Assembly (NCBI GenBank): GCA_947476525.1
Contig: CANJQY010000012.1
Location: 1-33,358 of the forward strand
From: Oligoflexales bacterium
Lineage (GTDB): Bacteria; Bdellovibrionota_B; Oligoflexia; Oligoflexales; RGVZ01
DNA: 33,358 bases
Reading direction: 5' to 3'
Below, piece by piece: positions 17,378 to 26,479 of this stretch. Made by a program: the position numbers and the translations under genes. The notes under the pieces are model-generated. The model ran no database searches, had not been told where the DNA came from, and worked only from the letters and a program-made list of their open reading frames with translations. The stretch's first letter is position 1; each line of letters opens with the position of its first letter.

Positions 17378-19714
17378 CTATTTTGTTGGTCTCGGGTTTA
17401 GAACTCGCAACGCAGCTTCGGCACGCGGATTCAAATGGGCCTTCCTCTGCGGCGGCTCGCTGCCTTTGATGATCGTCGGAGCCTTAGGAGCAGGCTCAAC
17501 AACCCGCTTTCCTTTTAATTCTGCTTGAACCACTGCCCCAACTCGGCGCGGGCCATCAACCAGATTTACTCCACCCAGCTCAATACTCGTCGCCCCACCA
17601 GTACCCGACCTTTGCAAAACTCCCGCAAGCTCAGAATCACTTACAAGAAGCAGCACGGGTACTCCGCCGTCTCCGACAAAGGAAGGCAGAGCCTTCAAAA
17701 AACTAGCTTTCTGCGCATCTGCCAAATTTGTGTCCGACCATCGATAGACGACCACTACCGAATCCAGTCGTGACGGCCACAACGATGCCGCCGCAAACCT
17801 CTCGCGCTCCTCTACCCGAACGATTTCCAGTAAGGCAGCACACCGCTGCGCTGCCGCAACGACCCCGGGTACTGCATCCGACAAAATATCTAATGGTGGC
17901 AGTCCGGCATCTACGAATACGCGGCACCAATCCTCGCTCAGTTCTTTAAGGCGAGAACTGATCCAAGTCGTGGTTGACTTTGCCCCCAGCGCCCGAGATG
18001 ATTCATCCAAGCCCTTTTGAATTCGATTTCGCCGCCCGTCTCGGTATCTCAGCGTCGCCCGGGCCTCAACAATTAAAAATGACACATTACTGAGGTCCAT
18101 CTCCTTTTGGCTACCGATAATTTTCCACCATTGACGAACATGGGTCTCTAACGCTTCCTGAACCGCAACTCGGTCGGCAACTCTCAAACCCAAGTCTTCT
18201 CGTGAATGCATTATAATGAGGTATTCAGTGGCATCTCTGAGCAAATCCGAGAATTGCTTCATCCCGATGCTCTCGCTAATCCCTAGCTCGAGTGCTTTTA
18301 TCGACCACTCCGCCTTTAGCCTTTCATTTTCTGTGATCGCCTTTTGAAGAAGTACATTCAGGGCCGAGGAATCTTTTTCGAGGAGGGCTTGAGCATCCAC
18401 AACCACATCGGTCAACCCCTGAGACGTCTGAAGTGCGTATTCGGTGGCTATTTTTACTGACTCAACCTCTCTAGCCAAGCGTGAAATCCATTCCCTCTGG
18501 TGTTTAAGCGCAGGCTCAACGTCCCTAATTTGTTCTTCGACTATCTTACTGGACCCAAATTTAAAGCGGTCAAACCAATTAAGAGGCTTAGTAGTGACTA
18601 CCTGACGCAAAATCGAGTTGGAAGCCTGACCTGATGATTGTGAGGAGTAGCGGTCCACCTCTTGGCCCATTTGCTTAATTCCCAGCAGCATACTTGCAAG
18701 GCAGCTTTCAATGTCTTGACCACTAGTTCGAGATCCCGCCAAGAAATTAGTCCAAACCTTCACTCCCTCCACATTGGTAGGACGGATTTTCTTATCCATG
18801 ATTACTGCCACTCGGTTGAGATTCTCGATAAATCGACCCCAGGCCCGCAAGGCCACCAACTGATCCAAAACTTGGCACGAATCGGGCAACTGATTCACTG
18901 CGGCCAAAGTTTCCTTGGTCCACTTATCTTCAATAGCCAAAACTCGCGCACAAGTCGATTCATGAAGGACTGAAAGACGAGAAAATGATTCGCCGCCGCC
19001 ATTAATGCGACGAATTAACTGGTCAATTTGATTTAGAATATCAACTTCAACTTGCATGGACTCGAGACTTTTTTCGGCATCTCCCGGTGCATCTGTAAGG
19101 CCGCCTAAAGTCTCAGCTTGACGTTTTAATTCATGAAACGCACCAAGTAAACTTGAGCAACGATCTGCAATTTTCGACAACTTTGTTGGATCGGAGAACT
19201 CCGAAATATTTGTTTTCTGCGCACATTTTCTGGATATTTCTTTCGCGGCAGTAACTCCCGCAACATCTGAGTGTCCGGCACGCACCCCAAGGTCCCAAAC
19301 GGTGGCCGCAATTTCAGTTTCTCGAGAAATAATTTGGCGAAGCTCCAAGGGAGCCACCAGCCCCTCACTTTGACTCAAACTTGCATCTAAATCCAAAAGT
19401 GACGCCAGCAAGGAGCGTTGAGCATCCTCTAATGATAACATCCGATTATTCTGTCGAAAGACGCTTCCTTTTATCCCCCGCTCAATAGTCCAAACATCTC
19501 CGGCGTCATCGACAGCATCTAACCACACTTCTTCAAGATTCTCAGATCTCTTCCCGGACAATGCAAATTTAAGCGCTATTGCAAGATTCTCTAGCTGGTT
19601 ATCGGTTCCAGAAATAGTCACTACTGGACGCATTTTCCCTATTCCGGCTGATAATTTCCAACCTTGAACATCTTTCGCGCCGTGTTTTCGAAAGCGTATG
19701 CCTGTAATATACAC
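17378..19714 (-). CDS. SMC/RecN-like large coiled-coil protein lacking Walker A
   Basis: I choose GTG at 19714 (778 residues), because GAGGGGGG lies five bases upstream; an in-frame TTG at 19762 has no ribosome site. The product then begins MYITGIRFRKHGAK, like the first strand of RecF/SMC/YhaN-type ATPases. The strand that normally leads into the P-loop follows (RPVVTISG), but the GxxGxGKST segment is replaced by GTDNQLENLAIALKFALSG. DDAGDVWTIERG also fits the second strand of that ATPase head. The middle is long, helical and charged. Near the C-terminus, DSVVVVYRWSDTNLADA and VPVLLLVSDSELAGVL resemble the Walker B/D-loop and final strand of the head, again without the acidic pair. No family is proven. 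The divergent neighbour is a histidine kinase. Confidence 0.6.
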   Translation of the reverse strand: MYITGIRFRKHGAKDVQGWKLSAGIGKMRPVVTISGTDNQLENLAIALKFALSGKRSENLEEVWLDAVDDAGDVWTIERGIKGSVFRQNNRMLSLEDAQRSLLASLLDLDASLSQSEGLVAPLELRQIISRETEIAATVWDLGVRAGHSDVAGVTAAKEISRKCAQKTNISEFSDPTKLSKIADRCSSLLGAFHELKRQAETLGGLTDAPGDAEKSLESMQVEVDILNQIDQLIRRINGGGESFSRLSVLHESTCARVLAIEDKWTKETLAAVNQLPDSCQVLDQLVALRAWGRFIENLNRVAVIMDKKIRPTNVEGVKVWTNFLAGSRTSGQDIESCLASMLLGIKQMGQEVDRYSSQSSGQASNSILRQVVTTKPLNWFDRFKFGSSKIVEEQIRDVEPALKHQREWISRLAREVESVKIATEYALQTSQGLTDVVVDAQALLEKDSSALNVLLQKAITENERLKAEWSIKALELGISESIGMKQFSDLLRDATEYLIIMHSREDLGLRVADRVAVQEALETHVRQWWKIIGSQKEMDLSNVSFLIVEARATLRYRDGRRNRIQKGLDESSRALGAKSTTTWISSRLKELSEDWCRVFVDAGLPPLDILSDAVPGVVAAAQRCAALLEIVRVEERERFAAASLWPSRLDSVVVVYRWSDTNLADAQKASFLKALPSFVGDGGVPVLLLVSDSELAGVLQRSGTGGATSIELGGVNLVDGPRRVGAVVQAELKGKRVVEPAPKAPTIIKGSEPPQRKAHLNPRAEAALRVLNPRPTK

Positions 19715-19797
19715 GTTACCCCCCTCACAGTGCTCAATGTTTTCCAAAATCTGCCGATACAAATGTTACAGCGATCAACCAAACTTCGGAGAATTGT

Positions 19798-21021
19798 GTG
19801 CCCATCAAAAACACCCACAAATTCACGTTCTCAGATCTCGACGCTATGAACCGAGAGATCATCGGAGAACTCGCGCGAGAGAACCAAATAACTCGCCTAG
19901 CTTGCTACCGCTTGTCGGGGCAGGCTGCGACTCTTATTCTCGACACTTGTGAAGAACCGAGTATCGCATGGCCTGCCATAATTAATACTGCTAATTATTA
20001 TTGTACACTAAAAAATAGACCACACCTTACATTTGGTTGGCAAGCAACCGCGAACAATGAAATAAAAAAATGTCCCGCGCTTCGCGGCACAAAATCATAC
20101 CTCCCCCCCCAAGATCCGTGGGCTACAAAAATACTATTTATTGTAAAAAAGAAGGCTCGCTCTTCAGGAGAAATTGGCTCTTTAGACGGCTTTCTTGAAG
20201 CGTTGGCGCGAAAATTTCACTTCTGGCTTGCAAGTGACGAACTGCGCCATTTTATTGACGACACGACGATACAAGAACAAGGCCGCGCGTTTGGATTGCA
20301 GGTATCACATATTGTGAGCCATGAAATTAGAAATCCGGTCATGAATCTATTGAGCCTTGCTCAAAGCCATTTGATCGTATGGAAGGATTCTGGCGCAGAA
20401 GTACAACAATTCGCAGCTGAGGTGGAAGTCTACACCCAACGCATCTGGGATGTGATCCAAAAACTAGAATTACTTGAGGCCAACGGCAAAGACGATTTCC
20501 GTCCCGCTGAAGTGGCAAAGGAGGTCGACCTTAAAGAATTGGTGTCATTAGAGTGTGCAAAATGGAGCACGTCACCACCAAACGTCCTCAATCAAGACAA
20601 GACGACATCAAATAGACTGCGAATCAGTATGGCCGACGGTCGTCTTCTCATTTCAGGGCTCCCATCATTGATCAAAATTTCGGTTCGAGAAGTTCTTCAA
20701 AACGCATTCATGTATTCCGCCGGTACTCCCATTACTGTGGCGCTTTATCATGCGGGCGAAAATATAATTCTCGATATTTCGGATGAGGGCGCTCCCATCC
20801 CGCCAGGGCAAGAAGAGCTTATGTTTATGCGCTACTATCAGGGTCAAAAATCGCCATCCAACAAAAGCAGCATCACACGCGGCCTTGGCCTAGGCCTGTA
20901 TTTGGCACGGTTCATTTGCACCTATCATAATGCTCAGTTAATATTTGTGCGCGGTGTCGGTAAAAAAGGTGTATTCCGCTTCATTTGGCCAGAAAACAGG
21001 CGCGAGTCTAAAGCATCATAA
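19798..21021 (+). CDS. Cytosolic sensor histidine kinase
   Basis: The 407-residue protein starts at GTG with GGAG six bases upstream. It has no membrane helix, so it senses something inside the cell or through a partner. Residues about 10-150 look like a GAF-type input domain of unknown ligand. The H-box is VSHIVSHEIRNPVMNLL with phospho-accepting His175, the N-box is REVLQNAFMYS (Asn302), the G1 box is DISDEGAPIP and the G2 box is RGLGLGLYLAR. It should autophosphorylate and pass phosphate to the receiver protein encoded 18 bases downstream. A run of eight C (20103-20110) lies inside the coding region and might be prone to slippage. The SMC-like gene lies 83 bases away on the other strand. 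Confidence 0.93.
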   Translation: MPIKNTHKFTFSDLDAMNREIIGELARENQITRLACYRLSGQAATLILDTCEEPSIAWPAIINTANYYCTLKNRPHLTFGWQATANNEIKKCPALRGTKSYLPPQDPWATKILFIVKKKARSSGEIGSLDGFLEALARKFHFWLASDELRHFIDDTTIQEQGRAFGLQVSHIVSHEIRNPVMNLLSLAQSHLIVWKDSGAEVQQFAAEVEVYTQRIWDVIQKLELLEANGKDDFRPAEVAKEVDLKELVSLECAKWSTSPPNVLNQDKTTSNRLRISMADGRLLISGLPSLIKISVREVLQNAFMYSAGTPITVALYHAGENIILDISDEGAPIPPGQEELMFMRYYQGQKSPSNKSSITRGLGLGLYLARFICTYHNAQLIFVRGVGKKGVFRFIWPENRRESKAS

Positions 21022-21039
21022 ACGAGGAGAAAAGGTATC

Positions 21040-21435
21040 ATGGCAAACATCCTTCTAGCGGAAGACGAAATCCATATTCAGCGCCTAGCTAAAGTTGTCC
21101 TCGAACGAGGAGGCCACAAAGTTCAAGCTGTAAGCAGTGGAGAAGTGCTTCTTAAGTTTCTTGACACGGCCACCAGCCTCCCCGACCTATTGATGTTGGA
21201 CATTATGATGCCTGGAATTGACGGCCTGCAAGTTCTTCGAACTCTTAAGGCACAGGCCAAATTTGCGACTATTCCTGTAATCATGCTGACGGCCCTCGCC
21301 CAAGAGGCTATCGTCTTAAAGGGAATTCAATTGGGGGCTAAAGATTATATTCGAAAACCCTTCCATCCTGTTGATCTGCTGGATAGAATCAATCGACAAT
21401 TACCACAACCACTGCCTCAGGCGGAAGGAAATTAG
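21040..21435 (+). CDS. CheY-like single-domain response regulator
   Basis: The 131-residue protein is a lone receiver domain. Acidic residues in LLAEDE (8-10), phosphoacceptor Asp54 in LMLDIMMPGIDG, Thr84 in VIMLTALAQEA and Lys106 in YIRKPFHP are all present. It has no DNA-binding or enzymatic output domain, so it must act by protein contact or as a relay. GAGGAGAAAAGG lies upstream of ATG. It follows the histidine kinase by 18 bases and precedes pyrD by six, so kinase, receiver and pyrD are most likely one transcript. A short Pro/Gln tail ends the protein. Confidence 0.95.
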   Translation: MANILLAEDEIHIQRLAKVVLERGGHKVQAVSSGEVLLKFLDTATSLPDLLMLDIMMPGIDGLQVLRTLKAQAKFATIPVIMLTALAQEAIVLKGIQLGAKDYIRKPFHPVDLLDRINRQLPQPLPQAEGN

Positions 21436-21441
21436 AGCCCG

Positions 21442-22494
21442 ATGATCGATGCCTTTGATAAATCTGGTCGTTTTCTCACCGCCTGTCTCCGTTTACTGCC
21501 TGCCGAATTAGCTCACGATGTTGCCCTACTAGCTATGGAGCACGGTGCACTACGGTGTTTTCCGAAGCAACAACAGCCCACCCTCGAAGTACCTCTGCAA
21601 GTGCATGTTCCCGGTATCGGACGCCTTCGCCACCCAATCGGCTTAGCGGCTGGTTTCGATAAAAATATTCGCTGCCCTACAGCATTTGAACACATGGGTT
21701 TATCATTTCTTGAAATGGGAACGGTGACCCCACGCCCGCAGCCCGGTAATCCTAAACCTCGTATTTTCAGGCAACCGGAAACCCTATCCATTATCAACCG
21801 AATGGGTTTCAACAGCCACGGGGCAGCTTTGGTCCTCCATCGGCTGAGGGAATTGAATTGGAAACCTACGAGTGTGCCTCTCGGAGTTAACCTCGGCAAA
21901 AATAAGACAACCCTCCAAGAGGATGCTGTCAACGATTTTGCGGCTGGAATCATAGCGTTTGAATCCCACGCACAATGGCTAACCGTCAACATCTCATCGC
22001 CGAATACTTCGGGACTTCGAGATTTGGCGACTCCAGAATTTTTGCGTAGCCTCGAGCAGGCCATCGGTAGCCTTCGCTCAAAATGCTGGATTAAACTCGA
22101 TCCTGACATGGATAGAGGGTCCTTTCAAAAAATGATTTCAGCCATCAAAACCGAAGGTTTTCAGGGAGCTGTGTTATCGAATACACACCGCGTGGAGTCA
22201 CCCCAGGCCGGTGGGCAAAGCGGTCACCCGCTACTTTCACCGAGCAACTCATGTTTAGAATGGGCGTGGGATGTCACAAAAGGAACCCTTCCAGTCATCG
22301 CATCAGGCGGCGTCCTGTCTGGAGTCGATGCGTATCATAAACTGGCTAGGGGCGCCTGTGCTATCCAAATATATACAGCCTTGGTGTACCGGGGGCCCGG
22401 TGCCACCGCGAGAATCTGCGAAGAACTCAGCAGTGAGCTAAAACTTCGAGGTTTTGCATCGGCCGAGGAAGCCATTGGATCATGGTATTTATAG
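21442..22494 (+). CDS. pyrD: Dihydroorotate dehydrogenase (quinone), class 2
   Basis: The 350-residue flavoprotein oxidises dihydroorotate to orotate with membrane quinone, the fourth step of pyrimidine synthesis. Class 2 features are an N-terminal helical membrane-contact segment (about 1-45), HPIGLAAGFDKN for FMN and substrate, GTVTPRPQPGNPKPRIFR, NRMGFNSHG, and the catalytic serine motif VNISSPNTSGLR (Ser186 being the general base). Then come WIKLDPD, AVLSNT with the following lid segment, and IASGGVLSG plus QIYTALVYRGPG for phosphate binding. Length is normal. Its placement behind a two-component pair is unusual and may be only read-through. Confidence 0.95.
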   Translation: MIDAFDKSGRFLTACLRLLPAELAHDVALLAMEHGALRCFPKQQQPTLEVPLQVHVPGIGRLRHPIGLAAGFDKNIRCPTAFEHMGLSFLEMGTVTPRPQPGNPKPRIFRQPETLSIINRMGFNSHGAALVLHRLRELNWKPTSVPLGVNLGKNKTTLQEDAVNDFAAGIIAFESHAQWLTVNISSPNTSGLRDLATPEFLRSLEQAIGSLRSKCWIKLDPDMDRGSFQKMISAIKTEGFQGAVLSNTHRVESPQAGGQSGHPLLSPSNSCLEWAWDVTKGTLPVIASGGVLSGVDAYHKLARGACAIQIYTALVYRGPGATARICEELSSELKLRGFASAEEAIGSWYL

Positions 22495-22617
22495 TGTTTG
22501 GAAGGAAATTCAAAGAATTGCATTGGGCTAAGCATTATAGTAACTCATCTCCCTAGCGACCTACAAAATGAGATGTTAAACCGCCATGAAACCCTAAAGG
22601 CAATGAGGTGAAACGAA

Positions 22618-24174
22618 ATGGAAATTACAAGACGAATCCGCGACAACATCCACGGAACCATTAATATCTCAGCATTCGAGGATCTGGTCATTAGCCACCC
22701 CACGGTTCAACGCCTTAGGCGAATTAGACAACTCGCTTTTTTACAGTATGTTTTTCCGGGCGCTAGCCACAGCAGGTTTGAACACAGTTTAGGGGTCATG
22801 CACCTATCTGGAGTGGCATGGCAAAAAATTTTTGAAAATCAAAAAAATCTGCGCAACGTTACTAAAAAATACAATAACTTCGAACAACTGGAAAAAAAAT
22901 CCTCAGACACAAAAGACTCCCACGAATCTTTGAGCCCCACCTTTGCCATGCTCGACGAAATTAGCGAAGATGCATACACACTGCAAGCTTTGCGACTCGC
23001 AGCCCTCATGCATGATCTTGGCCATTCTCCATTTTCACACAGCGGCGAAGGTTTCATGCCCACCTGGCAAAAAATGAGTGACAATCGCGCGCAGTACCCA
23101 GACTACATAGCCACCTTTATCGAGATGCAGTGCCAAACATATCGCTCACAGGGGCAAAACCCTGCCACGATGCACGTTCGCCACGAGATATATACGTTAC
23201 TCGCGGTCGATGCCGTTTTTGCCGATATTTACCGTGAAAACCCCAATCTAAAAGGCCCCAAAATTTCCGCTCAGGATGTTGCCTGCATGATTGCACCTGA
23301 GATTCCACCATCTAAAAATAGCCCCGTGCTAAAATATGGCCTTCATCGACTCTGCAACGAGCTCGTGTCTGGTGAGTTCGACGTGGACCGCATGGATTAC
23401 CTGCTAAGAGATAGCCGAGAGTGTGGGGTAGTTTATGGCATTTTTGACGAAAGCAGAATTCTCAACTCCCTCGCAATATATTGGGACGACAAAGGAAAAT
23501 CACTGCATCTGGCAATTCAGTTTTCGGGGCTTGCTGCATTTGAGGATTATCTCCGCGCACGACATTCGATGTACCTGCAGCTTTATTTTCACAAAACCTC
23601 GGTTGCGGCCGAGGCCATGATCAAAAGAATTGTCAAAATGATTCCGGATTGGACGCTCCCCCTGAACATTCAAGACTATGCGGCAATTGACGAATACAAC
23701 ATGCCAACAATTTTGATTGAAGCCGCGAAAAAACTAATTTCCGACAAGAACCAACTAGAAGTATTTACCTCGCTAGTAAATGATCTTATGTATAATCGAA
23801 AATTATGGAAGCGGGCTTTTGAAGTCGCCTCCAACATCGGACCAACGACAGGAATCGAAAGCCTCGACGAGGCGGCGACTGTTATCGCAAGCCTCGGATT
23901 TAAGTTCGAAAAAGTGTCTAGCAGCAACTCTCTCACCCGCTTCAAGCCGCGCTCTGCCAATGAACCAAACCACCAATCACTTAGACTCATCAAAAAAGAT
24001 GAATTTCAGTTCCCACGGGTCATCCCAATCGAAGACCAAATGAGCCTATTGGATCAGAACTCCCGAGTCCAAATAACCAGACTTTACGTGGAAAACACGA
24101 AAGATCCAAAAACTGGCAAACTTTCCGTAAACGTTATCCGCGAGGAGCTACAAAAACTAATTCGCAATGATTAA
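22618..24174 (+). CDS. HD-domain phosphohydrolase (dGTPase/SAMHD1-like)
   Basis: The 518-residue protein belongs to the COG1078 type of HD phosphohydrolases. The metal-binding set is complete: FEHSLGVMHLSG (His56), the HD pair in ALMHDLGHSPFSH (His131, Asp132), and FDVDRMDYLLRDS with Asp256. PTVQRLRRIRQLAFLQYVFPGASHSR near the start is the typical dGTPase-like entry. Members hydrolyse dNTPs or other nucleotides in the cytosol; the substrate here is unknown. A charged insertion with Lys/Asn/Ser (about 75-105) separates the first His from HD. GAGGTGA lies before ATG. The 123-base leader has a CATCTC/GAGATG inverted repeat at about 22545-22574. It converges with the PrkA gene, with only 22 bases between. 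Confidence 0.92.
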   Translation: MEITRRIRDNIHGTINISAFEDLVISHPTVQRLRRIRQLAFLQYVFPGASHSRFEHSLGVMHLSGVAWQKIFENQKNLRNVTKKYNNFEQLEKKSSDTKDSHESLSPTFAMLDEISEDAYTLQALRLAALMHDLGHSPFSHSGEGFMPTWQKMSDNRAQYPDYIATFIEMQCQTYRSQGQNPATMHVRHEIYTLLAVDAVFADIYRENPNLKGPKISAQDVACMIAPEIPPSKNSPVLKYGLHRLCNELVSGEFDVDRMDYLLRDSRECGVVYGIFDESRILNSLAIYWDDKGKSLHLAIQFSGLAAFEDYLRARHSMYLQLYFHKTSVAAEAMIKRIVKMIPDWTLPLNIQDYAAIDEYNMPTILIEAAKKLISDKNQLEVFTSLVNDLMYNRKLWKRAFEVASNIGPTTGIESLDEAATVIASLGFKFEKVSSSNSLTRFKPRSANEPNHQSLRLIKKDEFQFPRVIPIEDQMSLLDQNSRVQITRLYVENTKDPKTGKLSVNVIREELQKLIRND

Positions 24175-24196
24175 CAAAGCCCGCTGATTATTCCAC

Positions 24197-26479
24197 TCAA
24201 GTCAGACTTTGATTCTTGACGGTCATTAAAAACCGGACGCATTCGATGGCTGACACCCTGTCATAACCAAATTTCCGCTCAAGTTCCAATAGGGTTGACT
24301 TAGCAGACGCATTTTCGACAGCGCTAAATTTCTTTTGAGCCTCACTATCTGGAGCCAAAATGGCCTTCAATGTCGCAGAAATTAGCAGAGACTTCTGGCC
24401 ATAATAATGCTCCTTTATCCGCTGTAAATGGTCGAAGAAAATGACGCCAAAATCAATCTTCTCCTTGGGATTGTCAATCTTATAGCTTGCAATCCGAGAC
24501 AATAAGCTTTCACGGAATCGTAGGGGGTCGCCGCCGCTGACTCCCAATATCACCTCGACGTCATTCATCTGAGTTTCCGATGGAATTTCGTTACTTTCCT
24601 TCTTTTGATTAAATATATTCTCCTTCTTTACAAACGCTACCGCCTGCTCAACGTATTTCGAAAGTACTTGCTCGTATTGCCCCTCCTCTACCAGCGACAT
24701 AGCAGAAAGCAACTCCCCCTCGAACACCCCGGCAAACCAGTCTTTGACGTTACGTATGAAAAACGCCGCATCATGATACTTGTTGCGAGGCTCGAATTGT
24801 AGGAAATCATAGACGCTTCGCTCCTTGAGAAAATGCTCAAGCGCCGTCATTATCACCATCGGAGTGATAGTTTCAAACGACTCGTCTTCGCCCACCCTAT
24901 GGATTAAAGCCCGAACTTCTCGGGGGGAGGCACCAAACCGTCCCTCATAGATGGCATTTCTTGATGACTCATTTAAAATCATTGGGCGAATTTGCCGAAG
25001 GATCGATTGATCCGCAGCCACAAATGCGTCGCCAGTAGGTTGTCTGTCGTAAAGCATCGCTTTCGCAAATGGCTCCAAACGATTGATCACACCCCGAAAT
25101 TCGTTCGGATAAGAGTCCGCATCAGGATGCATTATGCGGGTTAAAATAGCCCACAAGGCCAGCGATTCTATCGAGTGAGGCGCAATTTTCTTCACTTTTG
25201 AGATGGCTGCAACATCGCGTTTGTAAATTTTAACTTCATCTGAAATCTTGAGCAAATATGGCACCTTGATAAACTCGAATCGGCCCCGAAACGAGCCAAA
25301 ATCCGGCAGTGTCTTAAATGCGTCAAGGTGAGTTTCATTGGCGGTTGCGAAAAAAACGACGTCTAAATTTTGCACCGCCGAAGGCAGTGCAAGGGTTGCC
25401 CTCTCCACAGTTGTCAGCAGATATTTAAATGTCTCCGTAGGCCGCTTCAAAAGGTCGCTAAATTCCAAAATTCCACGGTTCGCTTCGACGATTTCACCAA
25501 CACACTCGGTAAACCGGATGTTGTGGAGCACTGCCGGAAGGTTCGCTATATTGCGGTCCATGGTTAGCTGTTTTTCTTGGGCGTCCATAGACATTTGTGG
25601 CTCTACCGTAGAAATACCAACTCGGTACTGTCGCGAATAGAAAAATCGCTCGACCTGAATGTGACTATATACCTTTTGAACCTCGCCTTCATAAGCGACC
25701 AACAAATTCTCAAATATTAATTGATTTCTTTTACTCAAGCCCGACAAGAAAATGTGAGCTGAACATTCTACATCCTTAAGATCAGCACGGTCCGAATTCG
25801 CCACGTAGTCTTTCAGTAACTTTTCACGAAATGGCATGGGAATCAAAAACAGTGGATTCTCTTTGAATTCACTTTGTAATTTGCTCGAAATTTGGTTTTC
25901 ACTAAGCGTCGCAAAACTCTCTCCCTTCGCTGTACTGGCTTCATATTTAGAAGAGAATCCAATTTTGCCCGCCTCACCGCTAATGGCGCGCGGTGTTGAG
26001 CCTTTATCAACCGGAAATATCCAATTAAATCGGTACACAGACCCCTCGTCGGTCTCGCTATACCGCTGCATTGCATGGGAAATGGCCTCAATCGTTGAAG
26101 ATTTGGCAGAGCCGTTTGGTCCATGCAAAAAAATCACTTTGTTGGCAATCCCCTGCCTAACAAAACCCTGCAACACCCGAAAAATATCCTGCTGAACACT
26201 TTCGCCTCCTACAATAGGAATTCCTTTGTCGGTGCCGTTGTCGAAGAGAGTAAAACGACGAAAATCAGCCGTTTCGTTCAGCTTGTCTGAGTTTGGATTG
26301 GTCACCCCGAAATACAAAAAACAATCTCGCAAATACTCAGACGCATTGCGCATCAACCTATGCGGATTGGCCTTTACTACGTCTAAAAACTGGTCAAACG
26401 ACAAAATACTCTGCCGCGCCCTGTACAGATGTTTAATCTCAGTAGAGATGTGATCAACTGATTCCATTTTTTCCACCAT
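24197..26479 (-). CDS. prkA: PrkA-type AAA+ serine protein kinase
   Basis: The 760-residue protein shows the PrkA arrangement: an N-terminal helical part (about 1-75), an AAA+ module with Walker A LHGPNGSAKSST (about 118-129), and a C-terminal PrkA domain. Family-like segments are DVVFFATANETHLDAF (sensor-like), GSFRGRFEFIKVPYLL and GRFGASPREVRALIHR. PrkA proteins are described as serine kinases and, in Bacillus, as having AAA+ protease-like activity. It is longer than E. coli YeaG (about 640), and the usual neighbours yeaH and spoVR are absent. The ATG at 26479 shares one base with the stop of the tandem-receiver gene (TAATG); ATG at 26467, preceded by GGTGGA, is the alternative start. The two products are probably made in fixed ratio. 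Confidence 0.9.
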   Translation of the reverse strand: MVEKMESVDHISTEIKHLYRARQSILSFDQFLDVVKANPHRLMRNASEYLRDCFLYFGVTNPNSDKLNETADFRRFTLFDNGTDKGIPIVGGESVQQDIFRVLQGFVRQGIANKVIFLHGPNGSAKSSTIEAISHAMQRYSETDEGSVYRFNWIFPVDKGSTPRAISGEAGKIGFSSKYEASTAKGESFATLSENQISSKLQSEFKENPLFLIPMPFREKLLKDYVANSDRADLKDVECSAHIFLSGLSKRNQLIFENLLVAYEGEVQKVYSHIQVERFFYSRQYRVGISTVEPQMSMDAQEKQLTMDRNIANLPAVLHNIRFTECVGEIVEANRGILEFSDLLKRPTETFKYLLTTVERATLALPSAVQNLDVVFFATANETHLDAFKTLPDFGSFRGRFEFIKVPYLLKISDEVKIYKRDVAAISKVKKIAPHSIESLALWAILTRIMHPDADSYPNEFRGVINRLEPFAKAMLYDRQPTGDAFVAADQSILRQIRPMILNESSRNAIYEGRFGASPREVRALIHRVGEDESFETITPMVIMTALEHFLKERSVYDFLQFEPRNKYHDAAFFIRNVKDWFAGVFEGELLSAMSLVEEGQYEQVLSKYVEQAVAFVKKENIFNQKKESNEIPSETQMNDVEVILGVSGGDPLRFRESLLSRIASYKIDNPKEKIDFGVIFFDHLQRIKEHYYGQKSLLISATLKAILAPDSEAQKKFSAVENASAKSTLLELERKFGYDRVSAIECVRFLMTVKNQSLT

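Noticed and set aside
21513-22109. Long minus-strand frame (198 codons) within pyrD
   Set aside because: Opposite strand of a well-supported class 2 PyrD; the translation shows no family features.
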